Shown: positions 17,301 through 25,823, numbered from the stretch's first letter. The stretch is DNA of 64,000 nt from AP-15 sp963762575 (GCA_963762575.1 CAVXLL010000019.1:248001-312000); one strand, 5' to 3'. Notes: generated from the sequence alone by a model not told the origin. Numbers and translations: made by a program.

Positions 17301-18290
17301 TCACGCCTTCAGCTCGCGTTTGACCTCGCTCAAGAAGCGCCAGTCTGTGCCATCCGCAATGATCTTCTGCGGACTGTTTTTGATCATACCCAGTTCGTGC
17401 AGCCGCAGCGCATAAAAGCGTAAGGTGTCCTCGGAGTCGTATTCCCGCCAGGCGGTGTAGGGGTTCTCGGTCAGTGTCTGCAGCGCATAATCGTAGCGTT
17501 CGGTGAAGCCGCCCTCGACGATCAGACGCGCCGCCACTTCGGGCTCGCCGGCGCACAGATCGGCGGCTTTCAGAATGGCGCGGATCACGCGCTTAGTCGC
17601 CACCGGATATCGTGCAACATACTCCCGGTTCGCCGCCAGCATGCAGCAGAAGTACTGCGACCAGGGCCGGTCCACCGCGGTGCGGAGGATGACATGGCCG
17701 ACCTTGCGCGCGTGCAATTCCTGGTTTTCGGGCGGAAACGCCAGATACGCGTCGAGCTTGCCCTCGGCGAAGAGTTCCAGAGGTTTGGCGGCACGATCGT
17801 CGACCAGGTTGAGGTCCCGCTTCGGATCGAGCCCGACATAGGCAGCCATCAGCGAGAGCAAGATTGATTCCGCGCCTATGCGCTTCCCTTTCAGGTCGGA
17901 AATGCTGCGGATGTCGCCATGGGCGAACAGCTCATAGCAACCGGCGTGCACGCCAGTGACGATGGTGATCGGCAGCCCGCGATCGATAGCTATGGCGTGG
18001 TCGAGCGTCAAGTGCGATTGGAAATCGAACTTGCCGTTGCCGAGGTCTTCATCAACCGTTGGGACAGTCGTGTTGCTTACGTAGCGCACATCAGTGAACC
18101 CCTCGGCGCGCAGCAGCGCCTCGCAGATATATTGCGGGGCAAAACAGATGACCGGAAATTTGGCGAACCGGACGGTGGTGGTCTCCGGCGGCGGCTCGTC
18201 CGCCCACCCGCGCCGCGGCGAAAGCAGACCGCCGGCGCCGGCTAGGGCTGTCATGGATAGAAAGCTGCGTCGTGTCTGCGTCTGCGACAT
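17301..18290 (-). CDS. Array copy G: Tat-exported ABC substrate-binding protein
   Basis: An intact copy of 329 residues. The leader is QTRRSFLSMTALAGAGGLL, followed by FAKFPVICFAPQYICEALLR, ITIVTGVHAGCYELFAHGDI, LFAEGKLDAYLAFPPENQEL and RPWSQYFCCMLAAN, ending SEVKRELKA. The start is ATG 18290 with GGAGG 8 bases upstream; the frame is open to 18317, but that part overlaps the end of copy H. It groups with copy B (shared GKLDAYLA, ALQTLNENP/ALQTLTENP, LHELGMIK), so B and G may be the same specificity while A/F and C/D/E/H differ. ENQEL replaces EPQEL in the hinge strand. Confidence 0.86.
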   Translation of the reverse strand: MSQTQTRRSFLSMTALAGAGGLLSPRRGWADEPPPETTTVRFAKFPVICFAPQYICEALLRAEGFTDVRYVSNTTVPTVDEDLGNGKFDFQSHLTLDHAIAIDRGLPITIVTGVHAGCYELFAHGDIRSISDLKGKRIGAESILLSLMAAYVGLDPKRDLNLVDDRAAKPLELFAEGKLDAYLAFPPENQELHARKVGHVILRTAVDRPWSQYFCCMLAANREYVARYPVATKRVIRAILKAADLCAGEPEVAARLIVEGGFTERYDYALQTLTENPYTAWREYDSEDTLRFYALRLHELGMIKNSPQKIIADGTDWRFLSEVKRELKA

Positions 18291-18313
18291 TGGAAGTCCT
18301 CCCTGTATAGCGA

Positions 18314-19318
18314 TCACGTTTTCAGCTCGCGTTTGAGCTCGTCGAGAAAACGCCAGTCCGTGGCGTCGGCAATGATCTTCTGCGGGCTGGATTTGACGAA
18401 ACCCAACTCATGCAGCCGCAGTGCGTAATACCGGATCGTGTCCTCGGCGTCGTATTCTCGCCATTTATCGTAGGGAACGTCGCGCATGGTCTGCAGCGCA
18501 TAGTCGTAGCGCGCGGTGAAATCGCCATCGACCAGCCGCCTCGCGGCGCGCGCCGGCTCACCAGCGCAGAAATCGACGCCTTTCAGGATCGCGCGCACGA
18601 CGCGTTTGGTCGCAACCGGATATTTCCGCACGAACCCCCGGTTGCCTGCCAGCATGCAGCAGAAATATTGCGACCACGGGCGATCCATCGCACTGTTGAC
18701 GACAACGTTTCCGATGCGCCGGGCGCGAAGATCTTGCGGCACGGGCGGAAGGCCGAGACAGGCGTCGATTTTGCCCTCCGCGAATAGCTCGGCCGGTGTC
18801 GGTGACTGGCTCGTGACCCAATGGATATCGCTGGCAGGGTCGAGCCCGATATGAGCAGCTATAACCGACACAAACAGGTGGTCGCTCGATCCGAGAGCAG
18901 CAACACCGACGGTCTTCCCTTTGAGATCGGCAATGCTGCGGATGCCCTCGTTCCCAAACAGTTCGAAGCAGCCGACATGCACGCCTGATAGAACCGTCAC
19001 TGCGCCGCCGGCGTCGGCAACCGACACCCACTGAGGGGCAAAGTGTGTATTGAAGTCCACCTTTCCGCTCGCGACCGCCTCGTTGATCTCAGCGCTCGAT
19101 GCCCCATAGACATATTGGACATCGGTGAAGCCTTCCGCGCGCAGCAGATCCTCAACGACGAATTGGGGGGCATGGCAGATTGAGGGGGTTCGCATAAAGC
19201 GCACTGAAGTTATTTCCGGGGGCTCCTCGCCGGCCACTGCGGGCGCGGGGAGCAACCCGGCGGCACCGGCCAGTGAAAGACTAGTCAGAAAGCGGCGTCG
19301 GGTTTGTGCCATCTGCAT
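18314..19318 (-). CDS. Array copy H: first complete Tat-exported ABC substrate-binding protein of the array
   Basis: An intact copy of 334 residues. MQMAQTRRRFLTSLSLAGAA is the Tat leader, then MRTPSICHAPQFVVEDLLRA, VTVLSGVHVGCFELFGNEGI, LFAEGKIDACLGLPPVPQDL and RPWSQYFCCMLAGN, ending KRELKT. Start ATG 19318 is preceded by GAGGGTTCCA, the same leader layout as the other copies. An extra Cys lies in IDACLG, and PVPQDL replaces PEPQEL. It is the 5'-most complete copy. The frame just upstream (19330-19395) holds the decayed leader of one more. Confidence 0.86.
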   Translation of the reverse strand: MQMAQTRRRFLTSLSLAGAAGLLPAPAVAGEEPPEITSVRFMRTPSICHAPQFVVEDLLRAEGFTDVQYVYGASSAEINEAVASGKVDFNTHFAPQWVSVADAGGAVTVLSGVHVGCFELFGNEGIRSIADLKGKTVGVAALGSSDHLFVSVIAAHIGLDPASDIHWVTSQSPTPAELFAEGKIDACLGLPPVPQDLRARRIGNVVVNSAMDRPWSQYFCCMLAGNRGFVRKYPVATKRVVRAILKGVDFCAGEPARAARRLVDGDFTARYDYALQTMRDVPYDKWREYDAEDTIRYYALRLHELGFVKSSPQKIIADATDWRFLDELKRELKT

Positions 19319-19329
19319 TGGAACCCTCG

Positions 19330-19395
19330 CTCACGTTTGCGGCTGGCACTGGCCAGGAAGTTGAGAAACCGGCGTCGGGTGTAAGTGGTGGGCAA
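19330..19395 (-). pseudogene. Leader remnant of a further array member
   Basis: On the minus strand, from TTG 19395, the frame reads LPTTYTRRRFLNFLASAS, a twin-arginine leader like those of the array. It then runs into CGCAAACG...GAGGGTTCCA, which matches the spacer DNA in front of copies D and H. The whole mature protein is missing. It resembles a deletion between an upstream gene's leader and the spacer preceding copy H. Confidence 0.5.
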
Positions 19396-19515
19396 TTGGC
19401 CCCGCCCGTCGCGTTCTGCCGGTCCTACCCCGGTCGGGGTTGAAGATATGTCCAGGGCCTATCTGCCCGGACAGGTTACGCGGCTCTCGCCACCGGTTCA
19501 ACCGTGGGACCGCTG

Positions 19516-20292
19516 TCAAGCCGCTGGCAAGCAGAGCGTTGCTCCGTCGCCGACCTCAAGTTTCTGGATATGCCCGGAATTGCTGTTGTCCGGGGTCTGG
19601 AAGTGGATGTGGATATTGCTGTCACCCGGCGTAAAAACGCCGCGATGCCTGGTTGAGTGGAAGCCGACAATCGTCGCCTCGACGCGCGCCAACGCGAATA
19701 CGATCTGGATCTTCTTATGCGCCTCCATGTTATGTGGCGGGTCGCCGACCCGGTTGAGGATGTGGTATTCGATCAGATCCTCACGGCCGGTAACCAAAAA
19801 CGGCAACGGCTTTTCCGCATCAAGACCGTTAGCCTCGGCTGCTCGCGGGAGAAAGCGTTCGAGGTCTTCGAAGGAACGGACCTCCGCCGGGATCGGCGTC
19901 TTGATCCATTTCGGCACCTCTGCCCATACGAAAAACGGCACTCCGGCATCGAAACTGTCGGTCACGTTGACCGCGCCGTCAGGCGCAACGCGAGCCAGCG
20001 CGGAACGGCTGTCGAGGATCGTCACTTCGCCGCGCAGCTGCTCGATCGGGCCGAGGCCATAGAGATGCGGGAGGTCGGCGAGGGTGTTCAGATCCAGTGC
20101 GGCCGCGAGCTTACCGTTCATGATCGTCTCGCGCTGCGCGCCGATGAACCAGAGCTTGTAACCCTTGCCGCTGATCGCCGTCGGGCCGTCGGCTAGAGCG
20201 CTGCGGCCGGTCACGCCGAGTTCCAGCGCCCCGCAGGTCGCGCAGCCGCAGACGCTGAGGCTGGCCCTCAGAAGATCACGGCGCCGGACCAT
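19516..20292 (-). CDS. Exported alpha-acetolactate decarboxylase-family protein
   Basis: A 258-residue protein with a twin-arginine leader (MVRRRDLLRASLSVCGC) containing CGCATCG. The body matches the acetolactate decarboxylase fold: an N-terminal beta-domain (ERETIMNGKLAAALDL-like in QRETIMNGKLAAALDLNTLA), the strand with GPIEQLRGEVTILD, and the metal site near the C-terminus, NIHIHFQTPDNSNSGHIQKL, with the H-x-H and later His expected of the zinc ligands. Classical enzymes turn 2-acetolactate into acetoin in the cytosol, so a Tat-exported relative is odd and its substrate may differ. It is the first gene upstream of the binding-protein array on the same strand, so the two may be linked (inference). 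Confidence 0.7.
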   Translation of the reverse strand: MVRRRDLLRASLSVCGCATCGALELGVTGRSALADGPTAISGKGYKLWFIGAQRETIMNGKLAAALDLNTLADLPHLYGLGPIEQLRGEVTILDSRSALARVAPDGAVNVTDSFDAGVPFFVWAEVPKWIKTPIPAEVRSFEDLERFLPRAAEANGLDAEKPLPFLVTGREDLIEYHILNRVGDPPHNMEAHKKIQIVFALARVEATIVGFHSTRHRGVFTPGDSNIHIHFQTPDNSNSGHIQKLEVGDGATLCLPAA

Positions 20293-21289
20293 GGTGTATC
20301 TTCCTCCGTCACCTCCTTACGTCCTCAGCTCGCACCGAGCTGTTCCCCGCGCCTGGGTCGCTTCCTTCGGGATCATCCGAGCCTGTCTGCCCCACAAGTG
20401 TCAAGCAGTTCACAGTTCCCAAAAAAATTTACCCGTATAGCATCCGGCGTTTGGGCTGAGGATCTTGTCCCTCACCTCGCTTATGTGATCGCCGCATCGT
20501 GAACTGCACCTGATCCTTTCTTCCGGCCACGCTGGCTGGGATGGCGCCCGCCGCCAGGGGCGACCCGCATCAGGACATGCGAGAGCCCGGCCCCAGCCGA
20601 TCTGCAGCAAAGGCGGTTTGGGGAACCGGCCCGTCAAGCGGGTCCATGTTAGTTCTCCGCAGGAGTCCTGGTTACCAATCACGTACCGGAGTCCGAGCGG
20701 GGCAACCTCGCTGCCGAAGAGCAGTATGCGGAACCTCTGGAATGTTCGCACTTACGCTGTCGGAAGAATTTACGCGTCGCAGGCTTCCGTGCGAGCGAGA
20801 ACGATTCGCCTCCACGTGCGTCTGCTTTGGGTCACAACCCGTAAAACTCGGAATGAGCATATGTCGCCCGTTTGACATTCGAAAGCAGACCTTTGCAGGA
20901 ACGGATGAAGCCGCTGGAGCACCCTACTCAAAACCAAACCTGACGCGGGGAATTGGGTTCCTAATCGAGCAGCACTGCGTCTTAGAATCGGGTGTTGCAC
21001 TGTTGCAGTATTGCGGAACGTATCGGGGAACGGTGTTGCAGTAGCTCTTCATGGCGATGCCTCCACGTCCAATGCAATGTCGCGGGTGTCTGCATAGTGA
21101 TCTCAGAGATTTTCGACTGCGTTGAGCAATGACACCCAGTTGCGCCAACAAATGAGCGGCGAGGTATCACGAGCGAGGTTTGGAATCAACCGCTGGCCCC
21201 TTTTTGGATACTATTTCGCCCCGGTTTGGGGTACTATTGTGCTGATGGCGAGGCCCGGAAAGCCGCAGTTTTCCTCAGGTCGGATTTTC
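20293..21289. other. Gene-poor stretch
   Basis: About 1 kb with no convincing coding frame on either strand. The open frames here lack ribosome sites and family signals. It holds the third copy of the TTGCA-box motif (20991-21042). The minus-strand promoter for the acetolactate-decarboxylase-like gene and the array should lie within the first few hundred bases. Confidence 0.5.
20991..21042. repeat. Copy 3 of the TGTTGCACTGTTGCAGT motif plus a partial copy
   Basis: GGTGTTGCACTGTTGCAGTA at 20991-21010 continues as TTGCGGAACG, as in copy 1 (TTTCGGA). A half copy, CGGTGTTGCAGTAG, follows at 21031-21042. It is not adjacent to an intact gene start. Confidence 0.6.
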
Positions 21290-21341
21290 ACCGAGAGATC
21301 GAATCCATCTCCCTCCAGGAGAGAGTTCATTGCGAACCTGG
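21290..21341 (+). repeat. LEG-type palindromic repeat, copy 1
   Basis: GATCGAATCCATCTCCCTCC followed by AGGAGAGAGTTCATTGCGAA forms an imperfect hairpin (CTCCCTCC against GGAGAGAG, with flanking TTCG/CGAA). It belongs to a five-member family in this window. Confidence 0.65.
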
Positions 21342-21544
21342 TTCCGCGGCCATCGGAAGCCCATGCGAAGCCCCGCTCACTTTGCGCTCACCACCACCTC
21401 GGTACAAGATGTTGAGCGGGGTAGCGGACAAGAGCTGCATCTCGCCCCGCAAGCAGGGGGAGAGGGTCAAGAATTCTCGGGGCGGCAGGGCGAACTGAAA
21501 GGCGGCCCCCTGGGGGATATTCGCCGTCGCCCATATCCGCCCCC

Positions 21545-21819
21545 CGTGCGCTGTGGTGCGCGTGGTCGCCGACGGGCGGGCACGGACCGCTATATTGCGA
21601 AAGCCCGAAATCGTTACGCCCCTGGCCCGCGCCCGCGGGCAAATCCTTTGAGCCTTCGCTGCCGGCGCCGCCCGCTAAGCTATGCACCGTCGCCGGGATA
21701 TTGAACACCGTCCAGTGCCACCATCCACCGCCCGCCCGCGCATCAGGATCGTAAACCGTCACCGCGAAGCTTCGCGTGCCGATCGGCTCGCCCGATGTTG
21801 CCGGACTACGCCAACCGCG
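21545..21819 (-). pseudogene. Fragment of a PEBP/YbhB-family protein
   Basis: The minus strand reads WRSPATSGEPIGTRSFAVTV, YDPDARAGGGWWHWTVFNIP, LPAGAGQGRNDFGLSQY and SGPCPPVGDHAHH, in the order found in phosphatidylethanolamine-binding (YbhB/YbcL) proteins. The family's ligand-site DPD-A, GPCPP-GD and H residues are there. The N-terminal third and the C-terminus (normally HRY-F-VYALD) are missing. The frame is open through 21388 but no longer family-like. There is no start codon with a ribosome site. This is a remnant, not a gene. Confidence 0.65.
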
Positions 21820-21849
21820 ACATCTCCTAGGAATACGACAAGGTCTGAT

Positions 21850-23140
21850 CTAATCGGCCGCTTCTGGGGCGACACTGCGTTCGAGCGCCGGGTTGTGCCC
21901 GAGGATCAACACGAGAATGGCCGAGAGGAACGGGAAGAACGCGACCACCAGCAACCCGGCGCTGAACCCGCCGGTCGCGTCCTTCAGGTACCCCATCGCG
22001 TAGGGCGCTGCAAAGCCGGCCAGATTGCCGATCGAGTTGATCAGTGCGATGCCGCCAGCGGCGGCCGTACCGCTGAGGAACGCGGTCGGCAATGTCCAGA
22101 ACAAGGGCCCGATCGCAAACATCCCGACCGCAGCGATGCAGAGTATCGCCATCTTGTGCACCGGCTCCGGGAAGTAGGTTGACAGCGCCAGGCCGCCGGC
22201 GGCAACCAGGAAAGCCAGGGCCGTATTCCATTTGCGCTCGCGCATCCGGTCGGAAAGAAGCGGCCAGATCACCACAGCGACGACGCCGACCGCATAGGGG
22301 ACCGCAGTGATGAACCCGGTTTGGAGATCGCTGACGCCGAATTCCTTGACGATCGTCGGCAGCCAAAAGCCCAAGCCGTAACCGGCCGCGGCGGTACCGA
22401 AATAGACCAGGCTCAGCATGAGCACGCGCGGATGCTTCAGCGCCTCCCATAGGGTGTGTTTAGCGTGAGCCTCCCGGACCATCCGCTCGCGGCGCAGCCG
22501 GTCGATCAACCAACCGCTCTCATCGGCATCGAGCCAGTCCGCCTTCTCGGGACCGTCGGTGAGATAGAACATCACGACGAGACTTGAGCAGGACCGTCGG
22601 GAGGCCCTCGCAGATGAACAGCCATTGCCAGCCCCTCAGCCCCCAAATCCCGTCCATGCTAAGAATCAGCCCGGATACCGGGGCGCCGATCACCGCCGAT
22701 ATCGGGATCGCGACCATGAAGCGCCCGACCATGCGGGCGCGATAGGCCGCGGGGAACCAATAGGTCAAGAAGAGGATGATCCCTGGAAAGAAGCCGGCCT
22801 CGGCAGCGCCGAGGAGGAAGCGGACCACGAGGAAGCTCGTTTCGTTCCAGATCAGAGCCATGGCGGCCGACAGCAGACCCCAGGTCACCATGATCCGGGC
22901 AATCCACAGCCGCGCTCCGAACCGCTCGAGCGCCAAATTGCTCGGCACTTCGAAGAAGAAGTAGCCGAAAAAGAAGATTCCGGCACCCCATCCGAATACC
23001 GTTGCGGTGAAGCCGAGGTCGCTGTTCATCTGCAGTGCGGCGAAGCCGACATTAACGCGATCGAGGTAGCAGACGAAATAGCAGAGGGCCACGAATGGGA
23101 CTATTCGCCGGCTTACCTTGCTGATGACGCGCGCTTCCAT
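21850..23140 (-). pseudogene. MFS transporter (anion:cation symporter family), one frameshift
   Basis: A 12-helix transporter in two frames. The N-terminal half starts at ATG 23140 behind GGGAGGAGG and reads ALCYFVCYLDRVNVGFAALQ, FLLGAAEAGFFPGIILFLTY and WQWLFICEGLPTVLL. Near 22575 one base shifts the frame. The second half reads LTDGPEKADWLDADESGWLI, GLGFWLPTIVKEFGVSDLQT, and INSIGNLAGFAAPYAMGYLK to the stop at 21850. The D-R-V-N motif and the ADWLDADE loop are typical of the ACS family (4-hydroxyphenylacetate, phthalate, tartrate and galactonate transporters). The substrate is probably an organic anion. Confidence 0.85.
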
Positions 23141-23692
23141 GGCCTCCTCCCTCCTATCTCGGCATTGCTCGGTTGGTTTGGGCTCGTCTGGCGGGCCGAT
23201 CCGGCCGGCAGCCCTAGCGCGTTCCGATCTTCGAGGCCCGTCAGGGAGCGTGTGGCGCCGGCCGGCATTCGATGAACCCGAACAGTCGTCTGGGCAGGAG
23301 CCCGCATCGATGAGGCTGGGTGTATAGCCGACATTCCCCGGATTGGCGTGGTTGTGGGGCCAAAGGATCGCCCCTTCGTCCGTCTTGGGCAATGGTAAAT
23401 CGCGCACCGCGTGCGGCAGCAAAAGTCGAACCGTTATAGCGGACCTTATCGGGAGGAAGTTGTCACCCCGCGAACGCGGGTCCGGGCAAGCAGCAGTGGT
23501 GCCTCTGGATTCCCGCTTCGCGGATCAACCAAGTCGAACGTACCCTAATCGGCCGCTGCCGGTCCTTAGCGAATTCGACTATATGGGAAATTGGTCCTGT
23601 GCGCTGGAGGAAGACGTATTCGAACCATCCTTTCCTCGTAGGACCAGAAGGTCAATACGAGTTGGGCTAGCTGTGTGCCATCCGGCACACGG
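23141..23692. other. Intergenic region with a REP-like palindrome
   Basis: No gene is recognised. A minus-strand open frame runs upstream of the MFS start to 23422 without a ribosome site or family match. At 23461-23525, GTCACCCCGCGAACGCGGGT and GGATTCCCGCTTCGCGGA resemble the two halves of a common alphaproteobacterial extragenic palindrome. Confidence 0.45.
23461..23525. repeat. REP-like extragenic palindrome
   Basis: CCCGCG-AA-CGCGGG (23467-23480) forms a perfect 6-bp stem. The second half, GGATTCCCGCTTCGCGGA, lies ~30 bases on. The layout matches GTCATTCCCGCGAA-type repeats common in this group (recalled, not searched). Confidence 0.45.
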
Positions 23693-24460
23693 TCAATCGA
23701 GAGATATGCCGGAGATGCGGCGGCACTCGGCCAGCAACTCTTCCTGAGTCCTGAGGTCGGCCGCTATCGGGTTCGGCGCACGAGGGCGTTGATGATAAAA
23801 ATACCCGCCACTCGATTGCGCCAACTCGTCCTCGCTCGTGGCAAGCCACGCCTGGGTTACGCATCCTTGATGCAGATCGTCCGGCGCTGAAGCGCCGCCC
23901 ATCTTTGTCGCTACCCATCCCGGCTCCAGTGCGTTGGCTTTCACGTCTTTCCAGCAGCGAGCGACGGCAAATGCCAGCAAAACATCGCACAGCTTGCTCT
24001 CCGCGTAAGCCGACGAGCCACTCCAGGGTCGCTTGGTCCACAGCAGATCGTCCATTCGCGGACGCACGCCGCGATGCATCCCGGAGCTCAGATAAACCAG
24101 TCGCTTCGGTCTTTCGATCAGGGCCGTCAGAATGTAGGGCGCGAGCACATTGACAGCAAAGACGCTCGGAACTCCGGTCTCCATTTCCACCCGCCCCTCG
24201 CGATAACCGACGCCCGCATTGTGGATTACAGCATCGAAGCGGCCGAGCTTGTTGACCTCGTCGGCAACTGTTCTTGGCCCAGCGATGGTGGAGAGGTCCC
24301 CGGAGACAACTCCGCCAGCGCCGGCTGCCGCCGCGAGGGCGTCGCGACTTCGATCCTCGTTTCGCCCGTGCAATACGACATCATGGCCTTGGTCGATCAG
24401 GAGCCGGGCCGCCATGAGGCCGAGGCCATCCGATCATCCGGTTATGAATACGCGAGCCAC
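23693..24460 (-). pseudogene. Short-chain dehydrogenase/reductase with an in-frame TGA in the NAD(P) motif
   Basis: From GTG 24460, preceded by GGAGG, the frame reads VARVFITG, then TGA at 24434-24436, then SDGLGLMAARLLIDQGHDVV. The TGA falls inside the cofactor loop TGxSxGLG. The remainder is a normal SDR: HNAGVGYREGR, LVYLSSGMHRGVR, the catalytic Tyr and Lys in SAYAESKLCDVLL, and EPGWVATKMGG. A start at ATG 24415 would give a 240-residue protein lacking the glycine-rich loop, so it could not bind NAD(P). This is a nonsense mutation or a one-base sequencing error. Confidence 0.8.
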
Positions 24461-24619
24461 TCTCACGCCTCCTTACGAACCCGAATGCTCTTCCTGCGCC
24501 CCCGTGTTTCCCTTCACGCTGTGTGCGGCACGACGCAGCGTGCTGCGTTTTATGGCCGGACAGGCCGCAACCTGGGACCCGGCCACAGCAAACGACCTCC
24601 TTCGCTTAGAGTTGCTCTG

Positions 24620-25063
24620 TCACGTTGACTGTATGGCGTAGAGTTTCCCATCGCGCTCTTCAATGCGGCCAGCGCGCTTGTGCCGCGCAATCGCCGCGCC
24701 GACATGGTTCGGGCGAGCACCGTTGCATGCGGCGGTGATTTCCTGCTGCGTCTTGCCGATTGCCAAGGCAAGGACCTGATCGTTTAGGCTCGGCGAGCTC
24801 CGTCTGACGCCAGCTGGTTTTGCGATCGTAGTGCGCCGAGGCGCGCTTTGCCGCGCTGGAGCGGCCGCCTGTGTCGCCGTCGTCGGGGTCTTGCCTGAGA
24901 GCGTCTTTCTTGTTTGCGTTCCCTTGCTGTAGCGCGCGAGCACACGCTCGGTCGCCTCCAGTTCGGTGAGCTGGCTGCTGAGCTTGACGCGCTGCGCATC
25001 GACGCGCGCGAGTGCTTCGCTGAGCCGCTGCTTCTCCTTGGTGATCTCGTCCAGAGTCGACAT
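24620..25063 (-). CDS. Hypothetical protein with N-terminal coiled coil (147 aa)
   Basis: I do not recognise a named family. Residues 1-45 are a heptad-like amphipathic helix (ITKEKQRLSEALARVDAQRV...LTELEATERVL). Residues 48-85 are a low-complexity Thr/Ala/Arg linker, and residues 95-147 resemble a small winged-helix unit (QEITAACNGARPNHVGAAIA, then HKRAGRIEERDGKLYA). The acidic-basic layout suggests a DNA-binding accessory protein. The start is ATG 25063, followed by STLDEITK. No operon partner. Confidence 0.6.
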   Translation of the reverse strand: MSTLDEITKEKQRLSEALARVDAQRVKLSSQLTELEATERVLARYSKGTQTRKTLSGKTPTTATQAAAPARQSAPRRTTIAKPAGVRRSSPSLNDQVLALAIGKTQQEITAACNGARPNHVGAAIARHKRAGRIEERDGKLYAIQST

Positions 25064-25346
25064 TTTGTGCCTTCAAAGCAGAGTATAGATTGACCAGGAT
25101 TGATCAATCCCTTCGGCCTCTAACACTCCAACATCTAGGGTGCAAAGCAGAATTCGCGGATCTTTTGTGTCAAGCAATCTGTCATGGGGTGAACGTGCAA
25201 TTCACCCCACGCGTATGCGGCGGCATCGTGGAGGGCTTACTGCGCATGATAATCGAGCTGAACCGCGGTACCCCCGCTCCGGTCAGCCTATCCATCCCGA
25301 GCAACCGCGCGGCACAAAAGGGACTACAACGAGATTGACCATCGCC

Positions 25347-25390
25347 GGGAACCGAAAGTTCGATTCCACCTCCCTCCAGGAGAGAGATGG
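25347..25390 (+). repeat. LEG-type palindromic repeat, copy 2
   Basis: GGGAACCGAAAGTTCGATTC then CACCTCCCTCCAGGAGAGAG. Same family as 21290-21341, with the upstream GGGA(A)CCGA box also present here. Confidence 0.65.
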
Positions 25391-25481
25391 TATGGGGCAG
25401 GCGGCGAGACTTCCTACCAAGGAGTCAAGAGGTAAAGTGGTGGGACGATAACCCGCCGACGAACGCGACCGTGCCCGCTCC

Positions 25482-25744
25482 ATTAGAGAACGGTGGATCC
25501 GGTAGTTGATGGCGCAACTGCCGCGATTAGCCTGCTCAAGGAGTGTCATGGCGCGCAGGAGCGGTCAAGGGACGCGCGCAAGCGCGCGCCGCAAGCGGTT
25601 TCATCCCTTGACCGCTCCTGCGCGCCATGACCGCGGGATGCTTGTCGGGACGAAGGGCGTCCCAACGGTGTCGACCACGCCTCCGGCGGGTCGAACAAAG
25701 GGCTGTCGAAAAAACTTGCCACATGACCCGCGATTAGAGAACGG
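25482..25744. repeat. 263-bp module bounded by 12-bp direct repeats
   Basis: ATTAGAGAACGG occurs at 25482-25493 and again at 25733-25744. Everything between is non-coding and includes the 28-bp perfect inverted repeat. The bounded layout suggests a small non-autonomous element. Confidence 0.45.
25545..25631. repeat. Perfect 28-bp inverted repeat with nested hairpin
   Basis: The left arm, 25545-25572 (GTCATGGCGCGCAGGAGCGG...), is the exact reverse complement of 25604-25631. The 31-nt loop holds a second hairpin, CGCGCGC-AA-GCGCGCG. As RNA it would fold into one very stable stem. Confidence 0.85.
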
Positions 25745-25823
25745 AGAAACGGGCGCTCAAGCCGAACGAAGAAACCTCACCGTGGGCACACGAGGTTTTG
25801 ACGCGCTTTGAATGATGGGCCAG

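Larger units (their letters stand above)
25064..25823. other. Repeat-rich gap
   Basis: No gene is supported. It contains LEG repeat copy 2 (25347-25390), two 12-bp direct repeats (25482-25493 and 25733-25744) and, between them, a perfect 28-bp inverted repeat (25545-25572 / 25604-25631). Confidence 0.5.

Noticed and set aside
23141..23422. N-terminal extension of the MFS transporter
   Set aside because: The extension has no membrane character or family match, and a strong ribosome site precedes ATG 23140.
24434..24436. Selenocysteine reading of the in-frame TGA in the SDR
   Set aside because: SDR proteins have Ser or Gly here, no SECIS-like hairpin is apparent just after it, and no selenoprotein genes are nearby.
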